Notes under the pieces: generated by a model
The model's database searches: none
Told to the model about the DNA's origin: nothing
What the model saw: the letters and a program-made list of their open reading frames with translations, nothing else
Made by a program: the position numbers and the translations under genes
Part shown: in pieces, positions 1 to 8,045 of the stretch
Layout: each line of letters begins with the position of its first letter
Position numbering within the stretch: the stretch's first letter is position 1
DNA from: SKVR01 sp037441525
Lineage (GTDB): Bacteria > Bacteroidota > Bacteroidia > Bacteroidales > UBA7960
Direction: 5' to 3'
NCBI GenBank assembly: GCA_037441525.1
Contig: JBBISA010000008.1
Location: 1 to 64,000, forward strand
DNA length: 64,000 bases

Positions 1-520
1 CTGTCTTATCCATTATATTTTTGCGATGGGTATTAACAGTATGGATACTGATGTTTAACTTATCTGCGATTTCTTTATTGGACAAACCTTTCGCAAGTAG
101 TCTTAATACATCTGTTTCTCGTTCTGACAACTGTCCATTTTGATTACCAGTCAAAGTATTAGTATTGCTTACATTTTTAATTTTTCGTACAATGGAAGAA
201 ATATCATCAGTAATTGAAAATGTATCATCAAATAATTTCAGGATTGAATTGTCAAAAAAAGAATAAATAATGCCAGTCCAATGAATTTTGGGATATTGAT
301 TCTTAATTCTGGTGAATTTATAGAGTTTATTTTGAACCATAACCGGATTTATCATTACCACCGATATTTCCTTCCTCAATAAAATGGGTTCTATCTCTGA
401 TAAACTGTCGATGTGATAAAAAGTATAATCATTTTCCAATTTTGAGATTGAAGCAAGCAGACCTTCAAAAAGTATTTCAGAAGGTTCAAGTACAATGATA
501 TTTTTCCTGCTCTTATCCAT
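1..520 (-). CDS. LuxR/NarL-type response regulator, C-terminus cut by window start
   Basis: The reading frame starts at an ATG at 520-518 and runs off the left edge, leaving about 173 codons. The first ~120 residues form a receiver-like domain without the usual acidic phosphorylation pocket (it begins MDKSRKNIIVLEPSE), so it may be an atypical, non-phosphorylated receiver. The last visible ~45 residues are a textbook LuxR/FixJ helix-turn-helix, with LSERETDVLRLLAKG, SNKEIADKLNIS and HTVNTHRKNI. It should bind DNA as a dimer and regulate transcription. Its ATG overlaps the stop of the upstream hemerythrin-like gene by 8 bases, so the two are translated from one mRNA and probably act in one response, plausibly to oxygen, NO or iron stress (inference). 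The protein was found by direct translation of the reverse strand. Confidence 0.85.
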   Translation of the reverse strand, partial: MDKSRKNIIVLEPSEILFEGLLASISKLENDYTFYHIDSLSEIEPILLRKEISVVMINPVMVQNKLYKFTRIKNQYPKIHWTGIIYSFFDNSILKLFDDTFSITDDISSIVRKIKNVSNTNTLTGNQNGQLSERETDVLRLLAKGLSNKEIADKLNISIHTVNTHRKNIMDKT

Positions 521-1226
521 TTTTCCTTGTGGCTTCAATTCTTTCTATAAGAGGAATTAATATCTTTTCTTCTATTACAGAATGGATTTTTAAATCAAAT
601 TCTAATCCAAATAAGGTATTAAGAAACCTGCGTTTAACGTTTAAATCGTTCTTTATTTTTATATGTTTCAGAAATAAATTTTTTAAATCAATTAGTTTCG
701 TTTCAATGTCGGTGTGATGACTTCTGTATTCAACTGACGAATATTCTTTTTTCTGTTCGGGCTTATCATTGCTTTGAATACAATTGAAATAGGGGAAAGC
801 CACTTCTTCCTCATATTTCAGATGTTCCAATACTTCATCAAAATAATCGTTGAAAAATTTTTCAATTAACTGAATATCCTTACTCTGATGGTTTTTGTTT
901 AAAATCTCGATATAACTTTTTAATTCAGGAAATTTGTCATTTAAATAAAACAAATGACTGTTTTTAAGAAAAATAAGAATTGGAATTATGTCCCTGATTT
1001 TATCAATTTCAGTTTCTGATGGATAGAATCCGTTATATAAATTTGCTACTACAATAAAAGTATTTAGGTCAATATTGTTTTCAATACACAATACTTCAAC
1101 TGTCCTGTTATCAACAGCAAAATCTATCTGAAAATGCTGTAAACAAAGCAACAAAGAATAGTTTTCATTGATTAAATCAAATACTTTTTTGTCAAGTGTA
1201 ATATACGTTTTCTCTGTTTTATACAT
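513..1226 (-). CDS. Hemerythrin HHE-domain protein (Ric/ScdA-like)
   Basis: The 237-residue protein starts at the ATG at 1226, chosen over an upstream ATG at 1262 because family members begin near MYKTEKTY. The N-terminal ~65 residues (LDKKVFDLINENYSLL, VEVLCIENNIDLNTF) resemble the ScdA_N/DUF542 domain of iron-centre repair proteins. The remainder is a four-helix hemerythrin-type domain with histidine and glutamate ligands such as HLKYEEE, RSHHTDIE and HSVIEEKILIPLIE, which would hold a di-iron site. Proteins of this type bind O2 or NO, or deliver iron to damaged clusters. The gene overlaps the downstream LuxR-type regulator, a pairing that recurs in Bacteroidota. No Shine-Dalgarno sequence is present. 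The family call is good; the ligand is not known. Confidence 0.82.
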   Translation of the reverse strand: MYKTEKTYITLDKKVFDLINENYSLLLCLQHFQIDFAVDNRTVEVLCIENNIDLNTFIVVANLYNGFYPSETEIDKIRDIIPILIFLKNSHLFYLNDKFPELKSYIEILNKNHQSKDIQLIEKFFNDYFDEVLEHLKYEEEVAFPYFNCIQSNDKPEQKKEYSSVEYRSHHTDIETKLIDLKNLFLKHIKIKNDLNVKRRFLNTLFGLEFDLKIHSVIEEKILIPLIERIEATRKNG

Positions 1227-1291
1227 TTTTTTTATTTGCAATGTTAATTTAAATTTCCGCAATCAATCTTTTCAGTCGGTGGGTCGGCAAG

Positions 1292-1353
1292 AAAAGCATG
1301 TGTGTGGCTGCGAAGGGATGGTTGCAGGGAAGGGCAGCCACACTCTTGCTTTT
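1292..1353. repeat. Long inverted repeat (20-base arms)
   Basis: The left arm at 1292-1311 and the right arm at 1334-1353 are complementary at about 18 of 20 positions (core GTGTGGCTGC / GCAGCCACAC) around a 22-base G-rich loop. The element lies between the hemerythrin gene and the attC-like site. It has no terminator T-run directly after the stem and looks like a dispersed palindromic element rather than a terminator. It might also be the remains of a neighbouring cassette's folded site. Confidence 0.7.
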
Positions 1354-1425
1354 GTGGGCTGGGGTTTCCCCTTTCTGTTTTCTTAGTGCAGCAAATATTC
1401 AATGTACTGTCGTTTTTTTCGGCTT

Positions 1426-1561
1426 GCATACAACGTTTTGGCGCTTGGCGCAGTGGCGGATTTCGGAGCACAAAACTGTCAATATACCACAAAAGTTGAT
1501 GCGAGGTAGAATGTTCAATTAACCACTTCACCCGCCATTGAGCCAAACGCCTGTTAGTGGC
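1426..1561 (-). repeat. attC-like imperfect palindrome (integron recombination-site-like)
   Basis: Read on the minus strand, directly after the exonuclease gene, the site opens with GCCACTAACAGGCG (1561-1548). It continues through GTTTGGC and closes with GCGCCAAAACGTTGTATGC (to 1426). The two ends pair: GGCGTTTGG with CCAAAACG, then CAATGGCGG with CCGCCACTG. The outermost GCCACTAAC pairs exactly with the GTTAGTGGC found 5' of the gene at 3545-3537. That matches how the R'' box of an integron attC site complements the R' box supplied by the 5' end of the same cassette. The length (~136 bases) falls in the range of large attC sites. The boxes do not strictly match RYYYAAC/GTTRRRY. Confidence 0.55.
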
Positions 1562-1566
1562 TGCCC
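1553..1566 (+). repeat. Boundary repeat, left copy (GTTAGTGGCTGCCC)
   Basis: GTTAGTGGCTGCCC matches the inverted copy at 3532-3545 (read on the other strand as GTTAGTGGCAACCC) at 12 of 14 positions. The nine outer bases are identical. The two copies enclose exactly one gene. Confidence 0.75.
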
Positions 1567-1578
1567 TTCTTTCTGTCG

Positions 1579-3495
1579 TCATTGTGTCTGCTTAGTTTTA
1601 TGTTCAATTTTTATTAGCGGTTCAATCTCTGTCAACTTAGCTGTGAACTTGCCTTTGTAATTCTTAATTGTCTCTTTGCAGTCAAGTCCTTTTAAGTTTA
1701 ATTTATTGAATGTTTCCTTGTCCGCTTGATACGAAATTATGTATTCTATTTTGTCATTGTCCACATAGCCGTTAAAGCATACAGTTGAAATTGCGTTTAC
1801 AATGTCCGCTTCAAATATTTCGTGAACTGTCCGAATAGCAATTTGGAAAACAACACTACTGTAAAGTTGATTTAACGCAGTATTAGATATGCTTGTCTCT
1901 TTAAAGTTGTCTTCAGTTTTTACATATTTCACGCTTTTAGTTCTCGGCAAACTTTCGATTTGAGGCAAGCAAAAGTCAATAATCAAAAGTTGTTTGTCAG
2001 GGTTGTAATCAAGCTCATATGTTTTCGGGAAATAGTCAGGATACTTTGAATTATTTAATACCAAGTCGCAATTTTCAATTATTGAATGAGGTTTCTTTTC
2101 AAGATACTCTGCTTTCATTAAGTCAATTTTGTTGTTGAAATCAGATTGGTCTTTATAATATTGTTCCTTTCTCTTTTCCCATTCAACCACTTCGACTTGG
2201 TTTTGTTGCTTTGTTTTTTCTATCTCTAAGTTATAAGCAATTAAGTTTTGCTCAAATTTTACAATGTTGTCTTTATTTTGTTTTTCAATACTGGCTTTTT
2301 CTGCAATCCAATTTGAATGAGCATTTTTAAAGTCTTGAATACTTTTGTCAATCTTTTTTTGTTGCCAAGACTTGAAAATATATTTTTCTAAAAAGTTGAA
2401 CTGTGGTTGAAAATGATTGTCTGATTGTATTGGCTCTCTTGGAACTGAAATATTTTCAGGTTTTACAGGTTTAGCGATTTTGTCAAGCCTTGATTGTAAG
2501 TAATTGGCAGGAGAAACTTCTTTGAATGGTCTATGATTTTTTAGTTCTTCCCAATTTACTGCATCATTTACATTAATAGTTTGTTCTAAAAGGGTTTCAA
2601 GTTGTCTGATTTGTTCTTCTGCTTCTTTTGTTTTTTCTTCTGCTTCTAAAATGTTTGATTGTTTGTAGTAGTCGCTTTGCAATTTGCCTTTTACTTTCTC
2701 CCATTTAGCATTAAAACGCTCAACTTGTCTGTCAATTTTTTCTTCTAAAACCCATTCGTCATAGGCTTTTAAAAATTTGTGTTCTTTTAGTCCAAGGTGT
2801 CGAACTCTTGTGAAGTATTGAAAATCTCCATTGTATGTTATTTCATCTTCAATATCGTCAATTTGAATTAGGTCTTCATCATCTGTATCAATTACGGTGT
2901 CAACTAAAACCTTAGTCCCAAATAGTTTAATTACTCCACGATTTACTAATTCAAAGAAACAGTCTTTGCAAGCCTTTACGTCACCAAGTGCTGAATGTGA
3001 AGCTGTCAATGAACTTGAAAAAACTTTTTCATAAAGTTCTTCAAGTGTTGGCCACTTGTAGCCATATCTACCTGGCAATTTGCAATAGTCGGTTGTAAGT
3101 TCTTTAGTGCATAGCTTGTCAATCTTATGAATACTTGATTTTATGCTGTATCGCATAAACTCAGCGTGAACAACTTTCTTGTCAAAGTCAATATTGTGAG
3201 CCACTAAAACTGTTGCCTTGTTCAACAAGTCTGCAAACTTTTTGAGGACTTCAACTCTATCTTGTCCTTTCTCAATTGCAATCTCGTTTGTAATTCCGTG
3301 AATTGCTGAAGCGTCTGCCGGAATTTTAAAACCGTCTGGCTTTAGGATTAGGGTTTCGCTTTCAATTTCGTTTCCGTCTTTGTCGGTCAAAATCCAACCT
3401 ATTTCTACTATTCTTGGCCAATTGTCAAGTTGTCCGACTGGCGCTTTCCAATCTAAAGGTAGTCCTGTTGTTTCTGTGTCAAGGAATAAATACAT
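1579..3495 (-). CDS. DEDDh 3'-5' exonuclease fused to coiled coil and Mrr-associated-like C-terminal region
   Basis: The 638-residue protein starts at the ATG at 3495 (MYLFLDTETTG). An ATG 33 bases upstream (3528) would add an unconserved 11-residue tail. Residues 1-190 are a DnaQ/DEDDh exonuclease domain: Asp7 and Glu9 in LDTETTGLP, Asp104 in AHNIDFD, His167 and Asp172 in SHSALGDVKAC. All five catalytic positions are present. Residues ~245-480 are charged and predicted coiled coil. The last ~150 residues (FELDY-like YELDYNP, KSVKYVKTEDNFKE, ALNQLYSSVVFQIAIRTVHEIFEAD) recall, from memory, the segment that precedes the Mrr catalytic domain in some restriction endonucleases; no Mrr domain follows here. 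The gene sits alone between inverted boundary repeats with an attC-like palindrome on its 3' side. A role in defence or DNA processing is inference. Confidence 0.8.
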   Translation of the reverse strand: MYLFLDTETTGLPLDWKAPVGQLDNWPRIVEIGWILTDKDGNEIESETLILKPDGFKIPADASAIHGITNEIAIEKGQDRVEVLKKFADLLNKATVLVAHNIDFDKKVVHAEFMRYSIKSSIHKIDKLCTKELTTDYCKLPGRYGYKWPTLEELYEKVFSSSLTASHSALGDVKACKDCFFELVNRGVIKLFGTKVLVDTVIDTDDEDLIQIDDIEDEITYNGDFQYFTRVRHLGLKEHKFLKAYDEWVLEEKIDRQVERFNAKWEKVKGKLQSDYYKQSNILEAEEKTKEAEEQIRQLETLLEQTINVNDAVNWEELKNHRPFKEVSPANYLQSRLDKIAKPVKPENISVPREPIQSDNHFQPQFNFLEKYIFKSWQQKKIDKSIQDFKNAHSNWIAEKASIEKQNKDNIVKFEQNLIAYNLEIEKTKQQNQVEVVEWEKRKEQYYKDQSDFNNKIDLMKAEYLEKKPHSIIENCDLVLNNSKYPDYFPKTYELDYNPDKQLLIIDFCLPQIESLPRTKSVKYVKTEDNFKETSISNTALNQLYSSVVFQIAIRTVHEIFEADIVNAISTVCFNGYVDNDKIEYIISYQADKETFNKLNLKGLDCKETIKNYKGKFTAKLTEIEPLIKIEHKTKQTQ

Positions 3496-3531
3496 TTTAT
3501 TGTTTGTTAATCGTTGTGTTATCGTCAAATA

Positions 3532-3545
3532 GGGTTGCCACTAAC
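3532..3545 (-). repeat. Boundary repeat, right copy
   Basis: GGGTTGCCACTAAC on the plus strand, the inverted partner of 1553-1566, lies 37 bases upstream of the exonuclease ATG and would be the 5' edge of the cassette-like unit. Confidence 0.7.
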
Positions 3546-4229
3546 TGGTTTATATCAGCAAATATATATCTCTTTTGCAAAAATTTACATATACAGAATA
3601 ATTTTAATAAAAAATTAATACCCTGTAAATGAATACTGTAAATTTTAGGGTTTCAGCTGCTTTGTTAACTATAGTTTTAAATCTAATATGGCTATATGTT
3701 TTGGAATAAAGCGGTAAGCTAATGGCATACAGGAATTGCCTGATGTTTACGGCCCATTATTTTCAAAAATGGCCATTAATGGTTGCAAAAAAGGGGAAGC
3801 CTTCAGGCCCAACTTTCTTTTTTGGCGCGGGAACAAGTATCCTTTGGGGTTGATGCATAACATTCCTTTTTTCAACCCGGCCACGTTAGCTTACGAAATC
3901 ATTTTTTGCGGGAAATGGGGGAATGCCCGCCAACGGACATAACATTTATAAGCCTTCTTAAAAAGTGCTTTAAAAATTCATCCGTTTTTTAATTCCAATT
4001 AGCAGCGATTGATAAATGATGGATTCTACCATAAAACCCGAGCTGAATAGCCAATCTAAATCCAAAAGCTTTAAACAATCAGGCAAAAAATACAACCTGC
4101 CCTCTGGAACAAAAACCTGAAATCCCAACCAGGACTGTCAGGGCGGGACTATATATTCTTCCCTCACTCAAATGATGACCAGTAAAGCGGTATCCTCCAG
4201 AACCCGACATCATCCCTCCAAAAAAATAT
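3546..4229. other. Gene-free stretch
   Basis: About 700 bases hold no convincing coding frame. A 68-codon plus-strand frame at 3736-3942 has no recognisable similarity and an improbable composition. A GCGGG…CCCGC hairpin lies near 3910-3935 without a T-run. The segment lies between the cassette-like island and the conserved backbone and may be decayed sequence. Confidence 0.5.
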
Positions 4230-4259
4230 TTTGATTTCGTGTTAATTTCCCTATTTTAG
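4230..4259 (+). promoter_or_regulatory. Bacteroidota-type promoter for the homocysteine methyltransferase gene
   Basis: TTTG (4230-4233), 18 bases, then TATTTTAG (4252-4259), one mismatch from TAnnTTTG, lies 28 bases upstream of the ATG at 4288. Confidence 0.45.
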
Positions 4260-4287
4260 CCTCAAAAATTTCAACCCCAAAAACACA

Positions 4288-5181
4288 ATGGAAAAGATTA
4301 CTACCACCCTTAAAACACGAAAAATTCTCGTTTCTGATGGCGGCTGGGGAACACTGCTTCAAAAAATGGGACTCAAAGCTGGTGATTGCCCCGAATTGTG
4401 GAACGACAGCTATCCTGACTATGTATTTACGGTGGCGCAAGCATACGCTGATGTTGGTGCCGATATGATTGAGACCAATAGTTTTGGGGGAAGCCCGCTT
4501 AAACTGGCCCATTATGGCCTTCAGGGACGCACAGCCGAGCTGAACAAGAAAGCTGCAACCCTTTCGAGGAAAGCTGCCGGAGATGCCATTCATGTGCTTG
4601 GCTCAATCGGACCCACAGGAAAAATACTGATGATGGGCGATACATCGGAAGAAGAACTATATAACGGTTTTGCTGAGCAGGCCAAAGCCTTGGTAGAAGG
4701 GGGTGCCGACACCCTAATTATCGAAACCATGTCTGATATTGACGAAGCCACCATTGCCATAAGAGCTGCCAGGGAAAATACAAATGCGGAAGTTATATGT
4801 ACCATGACCTTTTCGAAAACTATCAATGGTGAATACCGCACTATGATGGGGGTTTCAGCGCAAGAAATGGTACCGGCTCTGTTAAATGCCGGAGCAAACA
4901 TTATCGGTACCAACTGTGGCAACGGCATTGAAAATATGATAGGGCTGGTGGCAGAGATCAGGGCTTTAGATAAGGATATCCCCATTTTGATTCATGCCAA
5001 CGCCGGAATGCCCGAAATAAAAGACGGAAAAACTGTGTATAGCGAAACCCCTGAAAAAACTGCATCTTTTGTAAAACAACTGGTTGATGCCGGCGTGAAT
5101 ATCATTGGCGGTTGTTGTGGCACAACTCCTGAGCATATTGCCTGTATAAGGGAAAAATTGAAAGAATTGAAACTCCGTTGA
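4288..5181 (+). CDS. Homocysteine S-methyltransferase family protein
   Basis: The 297-residue protein is a single Pfam S-methyl_trans (TIM-barrel) domain, like the N-terminal homocysteine module of MetH without folate or B12 domains. The N-terminal SDGGWGTLLQ is the family opening. Three zinc-binding cysteines are seen: one in GTNCGNG (~residue 211) and the pair in GGCCGTTPEH (~residue 275). It would transfer a methyl group to homocysteine or another thiol, giving methionine. The methyl donor cannot be told from sequence: candidates are S-methylmethionine, betaine, or a corrinoid protein. It is transcribed alone. Together with ahcY at 17.2 kb it belongs to the methionine cycle. The stand-alone form also occurs in methanogens and other anaerobes as an alternative to full-length MetH. 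Confidence 0.85.
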   Translation: MEKITTTLKTRKILVSDGGWGTLLQKMGLKAGDCPELWNDSYPDYVFTVAQAYADVGADMIETNSFGGSPLKLAHYGLQGRTAELNKKAATLSRKAAGDAIHVLGSIGPTGKILMMGDTSEEELYNGFAEQAKALVEGGADTLIIETMSDIDEATIAIRAARENTNAEVICTMTFSKTINGEYRTMMGVSAQEMVPALLNAGANIIGTNCGNGIENMIGLVAEIRALDKDIPILIHANAGMPEIKDGKTVYSETPEKTASFVKQLVDAGVNIIGGCCGTTPEHIACIREKLKELKLR

Positions 5182-5239
5182 AACGAAAACAATGTTTCAA
5201 AATCAGGATATTTTATAGCTGTTGAATTACAACAACCAA

Positions 5240-5593
5240 TCACTTTTTCTCTTTCATTTTGTTCACTTCCACCCTAAATTCTACCATCTGCCTTATCAAA
5301 TCATAGGGCATAGGCTTGTTGAGTGGAAACTGAACCGACCCCCTGCCCTGCTTATACCCTTTCAGCTCCTTATCAAATGCTTCATGGCCGCTTGGAGTTG
5401 CATAAAATCCGATATGATTTTTATAACCGGCAAAATAAACCAATGGCTTTCCACCAGTTTTATACGATGGCATCCCGTAGTTCATCCCCTCTACAGCATC
5501 AGGCGCGGCATCCAGAATGATTTTCCGGATTGTCTTTAAAATTGCTTCTGTTTCGGCCGGGAAACCGTCAATATATCCATCAACTTCATTCAT
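5240..5593 (-). CDS. DUF1801 (YdhG/CyaY-like fold) protein
   Basis: The 117-residue cytosolic protein has the typical DUF1801 sequence: EVDGYIDGFP at the start, LKTIRKIILDAAPDAVEGMNYGMPSY, and GHIGFY-like NHIGFYATPSG. These small proteins share the YjbR/CyaY-like fold, and some have been described as iron chaperones in Bacillus. The biochemical role here is unknown. The gene is convergent with the methyltransferase gene and divergent from the M28 peptidase gene at 5695. The length fits the family (110-140 residues). Confidence 0.8.
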   Translation of the reverse strand: MNEVDGYIDGFPAETEAILKTIRKIILDAAPDAVEGMNYGMPSYKTGGKPLVYFAGYKNHIGFYATPSGHEAFDKELKGYKQGRGSVQFPLNKPMPYDLIRQMVEFRVEVNKMKEKK

Positions 5594-5652
5594 AAGGGTA
5601 GAATATGGGGTTAAAGATAGAAAAGTTCGCCTGCAGTTTTATGTGTATTGAC

Positions 5653-5660
5653 TATTTTTG
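5653..5660 (+). promoter_or_regulatory. -7 element TATTTTTG of the M28 peptidase gene
   Basis: An exact TAnnTTTG match lies 35 bases upstream of the ATG at 5695. No clear TTTG -33 box is seen at the expected spacing. Confidence 0.4.
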
Positions 5661-5694
5661 CCACTGTTATTTTCTAAAACTACAAATATAATTG

Positions 5695-7071
5695 ATGAAA
5701 AGATCTATTCTTGCCCTTATTATCCTGTATTTCAGTTGTCAGATTTCTTTTGCACAGCAACACACCATTGACGCCATCTTTACCAATGCCCTTAATTCAA
5801 ACATTGCTTTTGAAAACTTACGGGTGCTATGCCAGACAACCGAGGGCAGAATTGCCGGTTCGCCCGCTGCTGCTGCTGCTGCTGTGGAGTGCACACGCCA
5901 GATTATGGAGCAAATGGGGCTTGATTCGGTTTACCTTCAGGAGATGACTGTTTCGAACTGGAAACGTGGTGAGCCCGAAAAAGCCAGAATTATTTCTGCC
6001 AAATTGGGCATTCAGCAAATCAATGTTGCTGCCCTTGGGTTATCGGCAGGAACAGGTAAGGATGGATTGACGGCACAGGTTATTGAGGTAAAAAGTGTGG
6101 ATGAACAGGCGAAACTGGGTCGTAATAAAATCAACGGAAAAATTGTGTTCTTTAACCGCCCGGTCGACCAGTCGCATTACAATACTTTTCAGGGATACTC
6201 CGGCGCGGTAGATCAACGCTCGCACGGACCTTTAATGGCTGCCGATTATGGAGCTGTTGCTGCAGTAGTAAGGTCTGTAACTACCGCCAGCCACGACTTC
6301 CCCCATACCGGAGTTACCCGGTATCGCACTGACGGAAAGAACATACCTGCACTTGCTGTGAGCCCTGCAGGTGCTGATCTGTTGAGCAAATGGCTATTGC
6401 ACGACCCACATCTGACTCTCTTTCTGAGAAATACATCGTACCGCCTGCCCAACGTTGTATCTTACAACGTGATTGGAGAGATAAGAGGCACTTTATATCC
6501 TGATCAGATCATTACAGTGGGTGGTCATCTCGATGCCTGGGATAACAGCCAGGGAGCCCACGACGATGGGGGTGGTTGCATGCAATCTATCGATGTTTTG
6601 CGCATATACAGGGAGTTGGGAATTAAACCCAAAAGAACCATCAGAGCAGTAATGTTTATGGATGAAGAGATTGCCCAGAGTGGCGGCCGGAAATACGCCG
6701 AAGAAGCCCACCGGAATAAGGAGAAGCATTATTTCGCCATTGAATCAGACAGGGGCGTTTTTACCCCCGGAGGTTTTTCAATTGATGCCTCTGATGAAAG
6801 ACTGGCTGCCCTACAATCCCTGCTGCCCTATTTTGCTCCCTATGGAATTCATGAATTTTATCCGGGAGGAAGTGGGGTAGATATTGGGCCACTCAAAAAC
6901 TTCTATGATCTGGCCCTGGCCGGATTGGTAGTTGATTCGCAACGATATTTCGACCTTCACCATTCGGCCAATGATACGTTTGATAAGATAAACCGCCGCG
7001 AAATGAACCTGGGAACCGCTGCCATGGCGGCCCTTATCTATCTGATAGATGAGCTTAACCTGTTGGATTAA
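5695..7071 (+). CDS. Secreted M28-family metallopeptidase (carboxypeptidase Q-like)
   Basis: The 458-residue protein starts at the ATG at 5695; the TTG just before it is not needed. A Sec signal peptide (MKRSILALIILYFSCQISFAQ) ends near residue 21. An inserted PA-like domain (~residues 110-230) is followed by the zinc peptidase core: VGGHLDAWD gives the first His and Asp ligands, AHDDGGG the bridging Asp, FMDEEIAQSGG the catalytic Glu and its partner, and HHSAND near the C-terminus the last His. This is the arrangement of plasma glutamate carboxypeptidase and related M28B peptidases, which remove residues from small peptides. It should be periplasmic or exported. The cysteine in the signal peptide (YFSCQ) is not in a convincing lipobox. 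It is a single transcription unit with its own promoter. Confidence 0.87.
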   Translation: MKRSILALIILYFSCQISFAQQHTIDAIFTNALNSNIAFENLRVLCQTTEGRIAGSPAAAAAAVECTRQIMEQMGLDSVYLQEMTVSNWKRGEPEKARIISAKLGIQQINVAALGLSAGTGKDGLTAQVIEVKSVDEQAKLGRNKINGKIVFFNRPVDQSHYNTFQGYSGAVDQRSHGPLMAADYGAVAAVVRSVTTASHDFPHTGVTRYRTDGKNIPALAVSPAGADLLSKWLLHDPHLTLFLRNTSYRLPNVVSYNVIGEIRGTLYPDQIITVGGHLDAWDNSQGAHDDGGGCMQSIDVLRIYRELGIKPKRTIRAVMFMDEEIAQSGGRKYAEEAHRNKEKHYFAIESDRGVFTPGGFSIDASDERLAALQSLLPYFAPYGIHEFYPGGSGVDIGPLKNFYDLALAGLVVDSQRYFDLHHSANDTFDKINRREMNLGTAAMAALIYLIDELNLLD

Positions 7072-7151
7072 ATATGCTAATGCTGCCAAAGATTCGGTAG
7101 AAATCGCGTTTGCGAAGGAATGTTTTTAACCCTTCAAATAGGAATCCTCTG

Positions 7152-8045
7152 TCACACCCGATTTCTCATTACCCTTTCTATGGCATCATCAATTTGTTGC
7201 TGAGATTCCATCCCTAAGGTCATACAATGTACATTACCACTTTTCATGGCATAACTGATTGACCGTTCACGCTCATTATCAGTAACATTGTCCCCATTGC
7301 CAAATATCTTCATCCCAATAATTCCCTTCCCATTTTTTCGGGCCTTTTCCAGCAATCCCATTACTGCTTCGGGGGTTCCATCCATGTGAGTTCCGAAAGG
7401 ATTGATCCTTGCCAGGATAACATCAACCCAGGGATCATCAACCGCCTCTTCCATGGCCTTCCAGTTGTGGCATGATACCCCGATCGCTTTTATTACACCA
7501 TCTTGCTTGGCCCTTGCGAATCCATCGAGGAAAGCCTTTTTTTCGTTGCGCCAGTTACCCCGCATAAGGCAATGCATCAAAACTATATCAAAATAGTCTG
7601 TACCAACTTCCATCCTGAAGCGGTCAAGAGTTTTGGGCACAGGTTCGGTTTTATACCAGCTTGTATCTTCAGTCCAAATCTTTGTGAGAAGGGTAGTTTT
7701 TTCCCTTGGTATTTCTTTTAATGCAGACCGCACAAAGGTATGCGACCCGTAGGTGTCGGCCATATCGAAGAAGCCAATTCCCCGGTCGTAGGCATATTGT
7801 GCAAGTTTTACAAAGCTCTGGGTGCCAAGTCTTGTCTGATTGGAGCCTCCCCCACCTGCCCTTGAACCTGTGCCTAAGGCCACGCGTGGCACCATCAAAC
7901 CCGTCTCTCCAAGTTTTATCTTGTCGATAACCATATTGGCCGGGTTGGTAAACCCCGAGAAGACATTCTCTGCTTTTATCATTGACAAACCTGCCAATCC
8001 GGCAATCCCTGTTTGTATAAATTCGCGACGATTAAATTTTTTCAT
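7152..8045 (-). CDS. Aldo/keto reductase with Tat-type signal
   Basis: The 297-residue protein opens with NRREFIQTGIAGLAGLSM, a twin-arginine motif plus hydrophobic stretch, so it is probably exported folded with its cofactor to the periplasm. The rest is an aldo/keto reductase barrel. The tetrad is visible: Asp and Tyr in FFDMADTYGSH, Lys in LLTKIW and His in IVLMHCLM. The C-terminal NADPH-binding part is shortened compared with the ~320-residue norm. The substrate is unknown. It is related in layout to the second enzyme at 14444-15400. It is transcribed alone, with a long empty stretch upstream. Confidence 0.83.
   Translation of the reverse strand: MKKFNRREFIQTGIAGLAGLSMIKAENVFSGFTNPANMVIDKIKLGETGLMVPRVALGTGSRAGGGGSNQTRLGTQSFVKLAQYAYDRGIGFFDMADTYGSHTFVRSALKEIPREKTTLLTKIWTEDTSWYKTEPVPKTLDRFRMEVGTDYFDIVLMHCLMRGNWRNEKKAFLDGFARAKQDGVIKAIGVSCHNWKAMEEAVDDPWVDVILARINPFGTHMDGTPEAVMGLLEKARKNGKGIIGMKIFGNGDNVTDNERERSISYAMKSGNVHCMTLGMESQQQIDDAIERVMRNRV

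Larger units (their letters stand above)
1426..3545 (-). mobile_element. Candidate single-gene integron-like cassette
   Basis: On the minus strand the order is GTTAGTGGC (3545-3537), 41 bases, the exonuclease gene, 17 bases, GCCACTAAC (1561-1553), then the palindrome ending in CG^TTGTATGC. A circular form would join the palindrome's 3' end (…CCAAAACG) to TTAGTGGC. That would create a fully folded site in which both outer boxes match perfectly. No integrase gene is visible in the window. The assignment is structural inference; a fortuitous palindromic repeat next to the gene is the alternative. Confidence 0.45.

Noticed and set aside
1244..1582. 112-codon minus-strand frame over the palindromes between hemerythrin and exonuclease genes
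   Set aside because: It translates the hairpin and attC-like palindrome; no protein-like pattern, and cysteine/proline content is abnormal.
3736..3942. 68-codon plus-strand frame
   Set aside because: No similarity, no start context, lies in a probable decayed stretch.
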